From assembly GCA_016204605.1 (NCBI GenBank), contig JACQKK010000029.1:1-42678 (forward strand): DNA of 42,678 nt, read 5' to 3'. This stretch comes from Candidatus Lambdaproteobacteria bacterium. GTDB lineage: Bacteria; SAR324; JACQKK01. Position numbers and translations under genes: made by a program. Each line of letters starts with the position of its first letter. Position 1 is the first letter of the stretch. The notes below the pieces were generated by a model, which worked only from the letters and a program-made list of their open reading frames with translations, had not been told where the DNA came from and made no database searches. Shown one piece after another: positions 18,445 to 26,284 of the stretch.

Positions 18445-19266
18445 ATGCAGACCGATTGCCACGTCCACATCTATGACCAGAGCTGCGCGTTGACCCCCGG
18501 CCGGCGCTACACGCCGGAGGTGTGGGCGCCGGTCGAGGAGTTCATCCGCCTGCTCGATGCGCACGGGCTCACCCACGGCCTGCCCGTCCAGCCGAGCTTC
18601 CTGGGCACCGACAACTCGTACCTGGTGCAGAGCCTGAAGAAGTATCCCGGGCGGCTGCGCGGCATCGCGGTGGTCGCCCCCGATGTCTCGCAGCAGGCGC
18701 TCGAGGAGATGGCCGCCGCGGGCGTCGTGGGCACCCGCATCAGCGTCACTTACGCCAAGGAGCCGCCCAGGCTGCGCTCGCCGGAATGGCGGCGCCTGCT
18801 CGATCGGCTGGCGGCGCTCGAGTGGGTGCTCCAGGTGCACGCACAGGGCGAGATCCTGCGCCAGGTGCTGCGCGACCTCGAGGGCTCGCCGCTCACGCTG
18901 GTGATCGACCACTGCGGACGGCCCGACCCCGCGCGGGGGGTGAAGGACGAGGCGTTCCAGGCCCTCCTCAAGGCGGCGCAGAGCGGGCGGGTCTGGGCCA
19001 AGCTCTCGATCGCAGACCAGCAGTTCGGCGTGGACATGCGCCCCATCGTTCAGGCCCTGATCGACGGGCTGGGGCCGGAGCGCCTGGTCTGGGGCACCAA
19101 CTGGCCCTTCCCGGGAGAGTATCGCAAGCGGATGACGTACGGCGTCAATCTGGAGTGGCTGGAGCAGTGGGTGCCCGATGCGGCGCTGCGCGCGCGGATT
19201 CTCGGCGCAAACCCGGAACGCCTGTTCCGCTTCGATCTGCCGCCCGGCGCCAAGCGCGGCGGCTGA
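18445..19266 (+). CDS. Amidohydrolase (2-pyrone-4,6-dicarboxylate lactonase-like)
   Basis: A 273-residue amidohydrolase-2 family TIM-barrel hydrolase. ATG 18445 follows CGGAG at a normal distance and starts MQTDCHVHIYD, placing the metal-binding HxH at 6-8. Later landmarks are PVQPSFLGTDNSYL, LVIDHCGRPDP and the C-terminal VWGTNWPFPGEY. The first two resemble LigI, the lactonase that opens 2-pyrone-4,6-dicarboxylate. In LigI and many relatives the last motif has Asp (GTDWP), the proposed acid/base residue, whereas here it is Asn. The enzyme may therefore use another residue or have a different activity. It is divergent from an MmgE/PrpD - enolase-superfamily pair and probably belongs to the same organic-acid pathway. 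Confidence 0.9.
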   Translation: MQTDCHVHIYDQSCALTPGRRYTPEVWAPVEEFIRLLDAHGLTHGLPVQPSFLGTDNSYLVQSLKKYPGRLRGIAVVAPDVSQQALEEMAAAGVVGTRISVTYAKEPPRLRSPEWRRLLDRLAALEWVLQVHAQGEILRQVLRDLEGSPLTLVIDHCGRPDPARGVKDEAFQALLKAAQSGRVWAKLSIADQQFGVDMRPIVQALIDGLGPERLVWGTNWPFPGEYRKRMTYGVNLEWLEQWVPDAALRARILGANPERLFRFDLPPGAKRGG

Positions 19267-19497
19267 GTCGCGCTGCATGACGCTCTCAACCGCTCCCGGC
19301 CGCGCAGGGGTCCTGCGGCTGCCCGGTGGCTCGCGGCGGAGCCGCGCGGAACCGGGCTCAGCGGGGCGCCCAAGTCTGTCGGAATCAGCCCTATTCCTAT
19401 TGAGCGTCGTGGTATAGGATCACCCGTCGGCGTGCCGCCGTGGCCAGACCACAACGTGCGGCACATCGCCGCATTGAACCTGAAAGGGAGACTGCTC

Positions 19498-20370
19498 ATG
19501 ACAAGCGAATCGAGAAGCAGCCCGGTCGGCCTCCTCGCCGCCCTCGGGGTGGCGCTCGCCGGAGCGCTTGCACTGGGGGGGTGCTCGTTCGGCAAGGTGA
19601 CGGTGGATAAGGCCGAATACCAGAAGGTCAAGACCGTGGCTGTGGTGATCTATACCGTGCCGGAATCCATCGAGTACAAGGACGACCCGCGCGAGAAAAA
19701 GAAGAGCCTCTTGCAGCAGGTGATCCAGGCGGTCGCCAAAGGCGACGGCGTGAAAGCGGCCACCGTCTCCCAGGCGAGCTTCTCCGAGGCCCTGAACCGC
19801 CAGGGGCTGCCTTTCCGCGTGCTCAGCGCCGACGAGGTGCGCTCGAATCCCGGCTACAGCAGCCTGAACATGTCCTCGTACGTGAAGCCCAAGGAACAGC
19901 CGGCGGGCGGCGCGACGATGCAGCTGGCCATGTCGTTCATGGGGGCGAAATCGGGTCCTCCCGATGGTTCCGCGCCGCAGGGGCTGGTGCAGTTCGGCCT
20001 TCCGCAGGACTGGTCGGGCGGCAACCCGCTGATGGGCACCAAGGATGAAACCCGCTACCTCACCGATACGATCAAGGCGCTGGGCGTCGATGCGGCGCTG
20101 GTCGTGGCGGACCCCGGCTACGCGTTCGTGTGCAACGCGTGCGCGGGTGGTACGGGGGATGGCTCGACGGGGTCGGCGTTCATGGTCTCGCTGGTGAACC
20201 CGCAGGGCAAACCCATCCTGGCCATGCGCGAGTGGTTCGCCACCAGCGGCGGTCACGCGGCCATGGTGGCCTACGCCGTGAACCCGCTCCAGCACGAGAG
20301 CCTGTACAAGCAGCACGGCGAGTATATGGCCAAGGTCTTCGGGGACATCATCAAGGCAGAGGTGAAGTAG
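19498..20370 (+). CDS. Secreted lipoprotein of unknown function
   Basis: A 290-residue protein with a clear lipoprotein signal: hydrophobic GLLAALGVALAGALALGGC with the lipobox Cys at 29. ATG 19498 follows AAGGGAGA, a good ribosome site. After the anchor comes a short beta-rich start (KVKTVAVVIYTVPESIEY), a lysine-rich helix (DDPREKKKSLLQQ) and a CxxC motif near the middle-to-end (VCNACAGGTGDGS). I do not recognise the family. No enzymatic motif was seen. It is a single-gene unit flanked by the amidohydrolase and a convergent toxin-antitoxin-like pair. An AT-richer patch with TCCTAT...ATAGGA inverted arms at about 19395-19419 may be part of its control region. Confidence 0.85.
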   Translation: MTSESRSSPVGLLAALGVALAGALALGGCSFGKVTVDKAEYQKVKTVAVVIYTVPESIEYKDDPREKKKSLLQQVIQAVAKGDGVKAATVSQASFSEALNRQGLPFRVLSADEVRSNPGYSSLNMSSYVKPKEQPAGGATMQLAMSFMGAKSGPPDGSAPQGLVQFGLPQDWSGGNPLMGTKDETRYLTDTIKALGVDAALVVADPGYAFVCNACAGGTGDGSTGSAFMVSLVNPQGKPILAMREWFATSGGHAAMVAYAVNPLQHESLYKQHGEYMAKVFGDIIKAEVK

Positions 20371-20468
20371 GCAGGTCTTCAGGTGCAAGACCGGGTCGGG
20401 GCCGCCGGATGGCCTCGGCCCGATGGCTCAGGGCAGGTCGCTGCGGCGGGGATTTTCTTGCCGCCGGG

Positions 20469-20693
20469 TCAAACCGCGTATCGCGTAATCTCGACCTCGG
20501 CGCCGCTGCGGACCGCCTGCTCGGCGCGGCGCAGCACGACCCCCGTGACCGTCTCGTCGAGGTAGTGCTCCCCGCAATTCTGGCACACCTCGCCGGGAAC
20601 GCCCTTGATGATGATCGTCGTTTCCCCCCGCTCGAGGGTGACGGTTGCGGTCCCCGGCCGGGTCTCGCCGAGACGGCACAACATGCAATTCAT
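20469..20693 (-). CDS. YgiT-type zinc-finger protein (antitoxin-like)
   Basis: A 74-residue protein starting MNCMLCRLGETRPG after a strong AAGGAGA site. Two CxxC pairs (CMLC at 3-6 and CQNC around 38-41) mark the YgiT/MqsA N-terminal zinc finger; the middle carries the typical KGVPGEVCQNCGEHYLDE. The C-terminal DNA-binding HTH of full MqsA is absent, so this is the short form. Its ATG overlaps the TGA of the upstream DUF4258 gene by four bases (ATGA), showing translational coupling. In known type II modules such pairs act as toxin and antitoxin. That role is inferred from gene arrangement and family. Confidence 0.88.
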   Translation of the reverse strand: MNCMLCRLGETRPGTATVTLERGETTIIIKGVPGEVCQNCGEHYLDETVTGVVLRRAEQAVRSGAEVEITRYAV

Positions 20694-20977
20694 CGAGGTC
20701 TCCTTCGCCTGCGGCCGCGTTCCCACAGCGTGGGATCGGGCACGTACACCGTGACGATCACGCAAAGGCCGCTCGCCGGATCGCGGCCTACAACAACGTG
20801 AAGCCGGCGATGATTGGCCGTTCCCAAAATTACGACGCTAGGATAGGGCTTATCGTCCGGATTTTCCACTACGATGGTGCCGTGGTTCAGCGCGCCTATT
20901 ACGTCGTCCATTCCGATGTTCCGTTCAAATATGCGCCGGAGAGCATGGCGACTGAATACGATGCGGGTGCAGTCCAT
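20690..20977 (-). CDS. DUF4258-family protein (toxin-like)
   Basis: A 95-residue protein beginning MDCTRIVFSRHALRRIFERN, the characteristic opening of DUF4258 proteins, small RelE-superfamily-like folds. The core strands NHRRLHVVVGRDP and LCVIVTVYVPDP follow, then a very basic tail (RGRRRRRPR). ATG 20977 is the start that gives the family-typical N-terminus; no strong ribosome site is seen. It is directly upstream of and overlaps the YgiT-type gene, the usual toxin-first order for this pairing. It starts 37 bp downstream of the stop of a larger conserved gene on the same strand, so read-through is possible. Probable mRNA interferase-like toxin; activity not shown. Confidence 0.85.
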   Translation of the reverse strand: MDCTRIVFSRHALRRIFERNIGMDDVIGALNHGTIVVENPDDKPYPSVVILGTANHRRLHVVVGRDPASGLCVIVTVYVPDPTLWERGRRRRRPR

Positions 20978-21014
20978 GGCGGTACCGATGAGAACTTGAG
21001 TGTCCGCCAGGCCC

Positions 21015-22073
21015 TCAGGGCAGGTCGATGCGGCGGGTGACCGACTTGTAGGTGCCGAAGGTGGGGATGAAGGCGGAGTGCTTGCCGGGGCCTCCCGAGA
21101 CGACGATGTGGATATCGGAGGGCTTGCCCACCACCGGCACCCGCGCATCGTCGTTCTGCACGTCCACCCAGGCGGGCCACATCGAGCTGCGGTAGAGCGC
21201 GCGCGTCTTGAGCTTGCCGAGCCGGTTCCGCGCCGTCTCGTAGAGGAACTGCTGCGCGTCCTGTCGGGAGAGCCCGCCCGCCGCGATGGTGTGGGCGTGC
21301 TCCGGCCCGAGCACCACGAATACGTCGCCGCGCACCACGGAGCCGGCGTTGTTGTGGCCGATGGTGGCCATCACGTCGGCGATCACGGTCAGGGTCGTGT
21401 GGGCCGAGGTGCAGACGTGGTCGTTGATGTTGTGGGGCGACTCGCCTGAGAACACCGTCACCGTGCTGTCGGCGCGGGAGAACCCCTTGTCCACCCGGAA
21501 CGGCGCCCAGGGCGTGGCGGCCTCGTTCTCGGCGAAGCAGTAGGTGTACTTGGCGGGCGAGCCCTGGGTGGCCTGGTCGCCGAGCCCCGGCAGCCCGCCG
21601 CCCACGTTGATCAGGCACAGCCGCACAGCCCGCCCGATGGTCGCGTTGGCGCGATGGCCGGGGCCGAACACGCCGTGGCTGAAGTTGAGGCCGATCTTCT
21701 CGACGACCGGTCCGGTCACCAGCACCCCCACCGCGCAGGGATGGGTGGTGGCCTGCACGCTGAACAGACCGAAAGCGGGGTCGCACGCCGCCTGCAGCGC
21801 CGCGATCACGACGGGCATGTAGTCGGGACGGCAGCCGGCCATCACGGCATTGATGGCGATGTGCTCCACGCTCGCCTCCGCCCAGCGCGGCGGCAGCACG
21901 GCGATCACCTCGCCCGCATGCCGGGCCGCCCCGGCCACCATGGCCTGCACGCGCGCCTCGGTGGGCGCGACGATCGGCCAGCCGTCGGTCCAGCGCCGGG
22001 AGTGGAACGCTTCCACCATCTCGCCGGAGTCGCGGAACGTCAGGCGTTCGGCCTGGAGCGGCTCGTCTTGCAT
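21015..22073 (-). CDS. Conserved cysteine-rich protein of unknown function
   Basis: A 352-residue soluble protein; ATG 22073 follows GAGGA at a fair distance. No signal peptide or membrane segment is visible. The N-terminus has TDGWPIVAPTEARV (29-42) and MAGCRPDYMPVV (78-89), patterns I associate with little-studied proteins found near UGSC-motif (seleno)proteins; this link is from memory and unverified. Six Cys are spread over the first two thirds (81, 97, 113, 153, 179, 221), several in motif-like settings (THPCAVGV, DHVCTSAHTT). A Gly-rich CLINVGGGLPGLGDQ stretch could be a ligand loop. An enzyme using thiols or metal is plausible. It lies just upstream of the toxin-antitoxin-like pair. 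Confidence 0.85.
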   Translation of the reverse strand: MQDEPLQAERLTFRDSGEMVEAFHSRRWTDGWPIVAPTEARVQAMVAGAARHAGEVIAVLPPRWAEASVEHIAINAVMAGCRPDYMPVVIAALQAACDPAFGLFSVQATTHPCAVGVLVTGPVVEKIGLNFSHGVFGPGHRANATIGRAVRLCLINVGGGLPGLGDQATQGSPAKYTYCFAENEAATPWAPFRVDKGFSRADSTVTVFSGESPHNINDHVCTSAHTTLTVIADVMATIGHNNAGSVVRGDVFVVLGPEHAHTIAAGGLSRQDAQQFLYETARNRLGKLKTRALYRSSMWPAWVDVQNDDARVPVVGKPSDIHIVVSGGPGKHSAFIPTFGTYKSVTRRIDLP

Positions 22074-22181
22074 CGTGGGGAATCCTCGTCAGGGTGCGGT
22101 GGCTGCGGGCGCGACCCCGGAGTCGAGCGTCAGGGCCGCCAGCGGGCGGAGGGAGAGCGGCCCGCCCCCCACGCCGGCCGT

Positions 22182-22195
22182 CCCCCGCGCGGGGG
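22182..22195. repeat. Perfect 14-bp palindrome
   Basis: CCCCCGCGCGGGGG lies in the 197-bp gap downstream of the minus-strand SBP gene, among GGGAGAGCGG repeats (around 22151 and 22197). With the nearby GCGGGC/GCCCGC arms it could fold into a strong RNA hairpin after the SBP stop, but no U-tract follows. Confidence 0.5.
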
Positions 22196-22270
22196 CGGGA
22201 GAGCGGCGCCGGAGCACGATCGCGGGCGCGCCCGCCGCCTCCAGGTAATGCTCCGCTTCTCGGATTGGCG

Positions 22271-23860
22271 CTACTTGTCCATCCAGATCTCGTCGAAACG
22301 GAAGGTGTTGTAGAGGCTCTGGTGGGGGATGTAGTTCTTCACGTAGGGGAAGTATGGGTAGTAGTCCACCCGGTAGGCCAGATAGGGCCGCGCCACCTCG
22401 CGCTGAAGCTGGAAGTCGATCTCGTTCACGATCGCCTTGCGCTTCTGCGTGTCGAACTCCATCGACTGGATATCCACCTTCTTCATCAGGTCGGGGTTGC
22501 AGTAGTCCGTGTAGTTGCGCTGGGAATCGCAGGAGTAGTTCTCGTAGAACGCGGCGTCGGGGTCGTCGATGCCCACCGCGGTGGCGTTGATGGCGAACTG
22601 AAAATCGCGTCGGGCTACCTTGGTGAACCACATCAGGTTGTCGATCTGCTCCAGCTCGCCGATGATGCCCACTTGCTTCAGCTCGCCGATGGCCCAGATG
22701 GCCGGGTCGATATACTGCTGGATGGCCCGCGTGGAAACTTTGATCCGGAACGGGTTCTGCTCGTTGTAGCCTTCCTCGGCCAACAGCTTGCGGGCCTCGG
22801 CCTTGTTCTTGACGGGGTCCCCGTAGCCAGGCAACTGCTCGAGCTGCTCCTTGGTGAGCCCCCACAGCCCTTGCGGGCGGGGGATCATGGCGCTGCCGAT
22901 CTCGGAGCCGCCCTGGTACACGCTGCGCTTCAGCGCGTAGCGGTCCATGGCCAGGTTCACGGCCTGGCGCAGCTTGAGGTTGTTGAAGGGGGACTTGCGC
23001 GTGTTGACGATGATGTTGACCGTCGTGTTGGTCAGCCGCTCCATGAAGGCGATGCCCGCGTTGGCCTTCTGGAGCTCGATGTACACCGGTTTCGGGGTGG
23101 CGAAGATGGTTCCCAGGTCCACCTGGTGACTGATCAGCGCCGCCGTCTGCGCGGCACGCTCCCTGATGATGACGAACGAGATGCCGTCGAGGTAGGGGCG
23201 GCCCTTCCTGTAGTAGTTGGCGTCCTTCACCATCTCGATCTTGTGGTCCCGCTGATAGGACGCGAGCTTGAAGGGCCCGGTGCCGTTCTCCATCGTGCGC
23301 AGCTTGCTGGGATCGATGTGCGCCGGAAACATGGGGATGTAGCCCGACGCGAACACGGACAGCATCGAGGGCTGGGGCCGCTTCAGGTGCACGGTCACCT
23401 CGTGGTCGCCGTTCGCCGTCACCGAATCGACGATCTGGAACCAGGGCTTGCGCGGGTTCAGCTTGATGCGGTATTTGCCGCGGCCGCGCAGGACATCGGT
23501 CGAGTGCAGCACGTCCTTGCTGGTGAACGGCGTGCCGTCGTGGAACTGGACGTCCTTGCGCAGCTTGAAGGTGAGCGCCGTCTTGTCGGCGCTCCAGGAC
23601 CAGCTTTCCGCGAGATCGGGGCGGATGGTCTCGGGCGCTTCCACGGGCTCGAAGGTGTCGTACCAGACCAGGTTGCTGTACATGGGAATGACCGGCCAGC
23701 TCGTCGAAACCCCGCCGCCCTCGTATAAGGAAAGGCTGACCGGGTTGGCGGTGGCCATCGTGCGCAGGATGCCCCCGTACTTGACCGCCAGGGCGGGTCG
23801 GCTGCCCAACGTGACCAGGCCTGCGCAGGCCAATGCGATCCAGAATCCGCGCGCGTTCAT
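22271..23860 (-). CDS. ABC transporter substrate-binding protein, family 5
   Basis: A 529-residue secreted binding protein. GAGGGGG lies at the right distance before ATG 23860. The signal peptide is MNARGFWIALACAGLVTLGS, with likely cleavage after RPALA and before VKYGG. Family landmarks are RKDVQFHDGTPFTSKDV, LKRPQPSMLSVFASGY and GTGPFKLASY. It shares the window's subfamily marks (CDSQRNYTDYCNP, C-terminal EIWMDK) and in its C-terminal lobe (IDPAIWAIGELKQVG, ARRDFQFAINAT) resembles the type B members of the main array. It is the only copy on the minus strand and has no permease genes beside it. Expected location is the periplasm; solute unknown. Confidence 0.93.
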   Translation of the reverse strand: MNARGFWIALACAGLVTLGSRPALAVKYGGILRTMATANPVSLSLYEGGGVSTSWPVIPMYSNLVWYDTFEPVEAPETIRPDLAESWSWSADKTALTFKLRKDVQFHDGTPFTSKDVLHSTDVLRGRGKYRIKLNPRKPWFQIVDSVTANGDHEVTVHLKRPQPSMLSVFASGYIPMFPAHIDPSKLRTMENGTGPFKLASYQRDHKIEMVKDANYYRKGRPYLDGISFVIIRERAAQTAALISHQVDLGTIFATPKPVYIELQKANAGIAFMERLTNTTVNIIVNTRKSPFNNLKLRQAVNLAMDRYALKRSVYQGGSEIGSAMIPRPQGLWGLTKEQLEQLPGYGDPVKNKAEARKLLAEEGYNEQNPFRIKVSTRAIQQYIDPAIWAIGELKQVGIIGELEQIDNLMWFTKVARRDFQFAINATAVGIDDPDAAFYENYSCDSQRNYTDYCNPDLMKKVDIQSMEFDTQKRKAIVNEIDFQLQREVARPYLAYRVDYYPYFPYVKNYIPHQSLYNTFRFDEIWMDK

Positions 23861-24071
23861 GAGACCCCCTCGTGTTGCGTGTCAATGATGGTCGATGCGG
23901 CGATCCGCGGCGCGCGTGGGCGAGATCAGCGGAGGCGCCCCGGGAAGTCACTTTGACGGCAAGGGCGTGTGCCTGTCAACCCGTCTTCATGAGGAAGGCC
24001 CGTCTACATCAATTGGGATTGCGCGGGGGCCGATCCATCGCGCGGCTGCGCCGCGTTTGCTGGCACCAGGG

Positions 24072-24129
24072 GATGTCGTAGCCGAGTGCCTCGGCACGCT
24101 GGGCGTAGCGGGCCAGGTTGGCGCGCGCC
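24072..24129 (-). pseudogene. Relic of an LLM oxidoreductase N-terminus
   Basis: On the minus strand this stretch reads NLARYAQRAEALGYD, identical to residues in the N-termini of the tandem LLM enzymes to the right. By hand comparison with the copy at 28321-29262, 40 of 45 bases match and all five differences are silent. The match ends abruptly on both sides: on the right it meets the alcohol dehydrogenase stop, on the left the frame continues into unrelated residues. It is a fragment of a lost fifth array member. Confidence 0.8.
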
Positions 24130-25101
24130 TCAGACGGTGATGACGACCTTGCCGCGCGCGTGGCCCCTTTCCAGATACCGGATGGCCTCGGGGGCCTCGC
24201 TCAGGGGGTAGGTTCTGTCGATGATCGGCGTGACCTTGCCGGCCTCGATCAGCTCCCGCAAGAACTGAAGGTGCTCCTGGCGCTCCATCGCGATCAGCCC
24301 GATCAGCCTGACACCCATCAACAGCGACGAGAGGGGGGCCATGAGTTGGCGTTCAAAACCGCCCAACCACCGCCCACCGCCTTCACCCCCGACCATGACA
24401 AGGGTCCCCTTGGGCGTGAGGGCCCGCCGCAGCTGGGACAGGGGGCGCCGGCCCGCGGTGTCCAGGATGAGGTCCCAGCACCGCCCCCCGTCCGTGAAAC
24501 CTTCGCGGGTGTAGTCGATCGCGTCGTCCGCGCCGATGGAACGGACCAGGTTCAGCTTGTCCGGGCCGCACACGCCCGTGACCTCGGCCCCGAACGCCTT
24601 GGCCAGCTGCACCGCGAAGCTCCCCACGCCTCCCGCGGCGCCGATGATCAGCACCTTCTGCCCCGGCTGCACCTGTCCCTTGTCGCGAAGACCCTGGAGG
24701 GCGGTGCCGGCGGAGATGGGGACGGCCGCCGCCTGCTCGAAGGTGAGGTTTGCCGGCTTCGGCCCGAGCCGGTCCTCTCGGGCACACGCGTACTCGGCGA
24801 AGGAGCCCTCGCAGGTCCCGAACACCTCATCGCCCGGCTGGAACCGGGTCACGTTCCTGCCGACCGCCTCGACGCGGCCGGCGACATCCATGCCCCGAAC
24901 GCGGGCCTTGGGCGCGCGGAGCCCGTAGCCCAGGATGCGAACCAGGTACGGCAGGCCCGTCATGAGGTGCCAGACGCCCGGATCGACGCCAGCCGCGTGC
25001 ACCCGCACGAGCAGGTCGTCAGCCCCGACGACCGGCTCGTCGATGTCCCTGAGCTCCAGAACATCGGCTGAGCCGTACGTGTCCTGAACGATTGCCTTCA
25101 A
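24130..25101 (-). CDS. NAD(P)-dependent zinc-independent alcohol dehydrogenase / quinone reductase family
   Basis: A 323-residue medium-chain dehydrogenase of the zeta-crystallin/quinone reductase type. The start is a TTG at 25101, preceded by a strong GAAGGAGA and giving MKAIVQDTYGSADVLEL, the usual opening. The cofactor fold shows IIGAAGGVGSFAVQLAKAFG, and the GroES-like domain precedes it. The zinc-ligand Cys cluster of classical alcohol dehydrogenases is absent, as in this subfamily. It should reduce an enone or quinone, or oxidise an alcohol, with NAD(P)H. It interrupts the LLM array: a fragment of a helix-turn-helix regulator lies at its 5' end and an LLM relic at its 3' end. It appears to have arrived as part of a regulator-dehydrogenase cassette. 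Confidence 0.92.
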   Translation of the reverse strand: MKAIVQDTYGSADVLELRDIDEPVVGADDLLVRVHAAGVDPGVWHLMTGLPYLVRILGYGLRAPKARVRGMDVAGRVEAVGRNVTRFQPGDEVFGTCEGSFAEYACAREDRLGPKPANLTFEQAAAVPISAGTALQGLRDKGQVQPGQKVLIIGAAGGVGSFAVQLAKAFGAEVTGVCGPDKLNLVRSIGADDAIDYTREGFTDGGRCWDLILDTAGRRPLSQLRRALTPKGTLVMVGGEGGGRWLGGFERQLMAPLSSLLMGVRLIGLIAMERQEHLQFLRELIEAGKVTPIIDRTYPLSEAPEAIRYLERGHARGKVVITV

Positions 25102-25169
25102 GGCGTCTCTCCTTCACGGTGCGGGTGCTGGAACACGTCGTCGAGCGGGACGTTGAAGACCCGGGCAAT
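25098..25169 (-). pseudogene. Relic of an XRE-type HTH regulator C-terminus
   Basis: Read on the minus strand the last 23 codons before the dehydrogenase start give IARVFNVPLDDVFQHPHREG and then a short tail and TGA. Small XRE regulators commonly end IARVFGVPIEDVF-like. The TGA overlaps the TTG start of the dehydrogenase, an arrangement typical of coupled regulator-dehydrogenase operons. The remaining regulator sequence is missing and is replaced by the end of the LLM gene at 25193. Confidence 0.55.
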
Positions 25170-25192
25170 CCCTCGCCGTGTGCAGGCTCGCC

Positions 25193-26131
25193 TCAGCGGC
25201 AGTGGGGGATCACTTCCGCGGCGAACCGCTCCATCTGCTCGACGGACTCGTCGATGTCCTTCGTCGTGAACAGGGCGGCGAGGTGGGTCAGCCCCTGATC
25301 CCGGTATGCCCGCACGCCGGCGATCACGTGCTCGACCGGTCCGGCCAGCGCATCGCGGGGCTCGCTCCCCGGGGGCAGCAACTGCACGGAGCGGCGCAGC
25401 GCCGAGCGCAGCGTGGCGGGGTCGCGGCCGACCTTCTCGAACGCCGCGACGACCTTGCGCCGGCATGCGCCGAAGCCCTGCGGCTCCATCAGCATGGGCT
25501 GGCCCGAGGTGGAGGGGTGCCAGACATCCCCCAGCTCCGCCATGCGGCGGTAGGCGCGCGGGTTGTTTCCGCCCACCCAGATCGGCGGGCCGGCCGGCTG
25601 CACGGGCTTGGGCGAGAACTCGATGTCCTCGAAGCGGTTGAAGCGCCCGGCGAAGCGCGGGTTGGGCTCCGTCCAGAGCGTGCGGAAAATGCGGATGTGC
25701 TCGTCGGTGCGGTCGGCGCGGGAGGCATAGTGGTCCGCGATGCCGAGCGCCTCGAACTCCTCCCGCCACCAGCCGGTACCGACGCCCAGGAAGACGCGGC
25801 CGCCCGAGAACACGTCGAGCGTGGCCAGCGCCTTCGCGGTCGGGAGCGGCGGGCGGTAGGGCAGGATCAGCACGCTGGTGCCGATGCGGACGCGCCGGGT
25901 CAGCCCGGCCACGTACATGATCGAGAGCAGCGGATCCATGAAGTCGATGTTGTCGCGCCAGTCCTTGGCGAAATGGCCGGGGTTGTCGGCGGGCATGCGC
26001 GGCAGCACTACGTGGTCGCTCACGGTCACGAACGCGTAGCCGAGCGCCTCCGCCCCCTGGGCCACGCGGGCGATGTTCTCCGGGTTGCAGAGCGGCCCGC
26101 GGTTCTCGATCGACACGCCGAATTCGAGCAT
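25193..26131 (-). CDS. LLM-class (F420/flavin) oxidoreductase, array copy 4
   Basis: A 312-residue luciferase-like monooxygenase-fold enzyme; GAGG lies nine bases before ATG 26131. Family marks are GVGTGWWREEFEALG and SPKPVQPAGPPIWVGGNNPR, with the C-terminal VIPHCR shared by all four tandem copies. The family binds F420 or FMN in a TIM barrel and carries out hydride transfer or oxygenation of small organic molecules. It is the most diverged of the four and the last in transcription order. Its N-terminus (GVSIENRGPLCNPENIARVA) departs from the YNRGPFSS form of the others, so a different substrate is likely. Which cofactor it uses cannot be decided from the sequence. Confidence 0.92.
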   Translation of the reverse strand: MLEFGVSIENRGPLCNPENIARVAQGAEALGYAFVTVSDHVVLPRMPADNPGHFAKDWRDNIDFMDPLLSIMYVAGLTRRVRIGTSVLILPYRPPLPTAKALATLDVFSGGRVFLGVGTGWWREEFEALGIADHYASRADRTDEHIRIFRTLWTEPNPRFAGRFNRFEDIEFSPKPVQPAGPPIWVGGNNPRAYRRMAELGDVWHPSTSGQPMLMEPQGFGACRRKVVAAFEKVGRDPATLRSALRRSVQLLPPGSEPRDALAGPVEHVIAGVRAYRDQGLTHLAALFTTKDIDESVEQMERFAAEVIPHCR

Positions 26132-26284
26132 GGATACCTCGGCCAGCGAGAGGGAGGGCTGCCGGGGCAGCCCGGGGTGCGCGGCGCCCGATCGGGCGGG
26201 CCGCGCGGGGTCAGGACGATCGGGCCGCCGCCCGCCGGTGGGCGAGCACAGCCCGCTGGCACTCGCCGTCCCGGCGGGGACAGG

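Noticed and set aside
19390..19418. TATAGG with a 17-bp spacer as promoter of the lipoprotein gene
   Set aside because: No acceptable -35 box at the expected distance.
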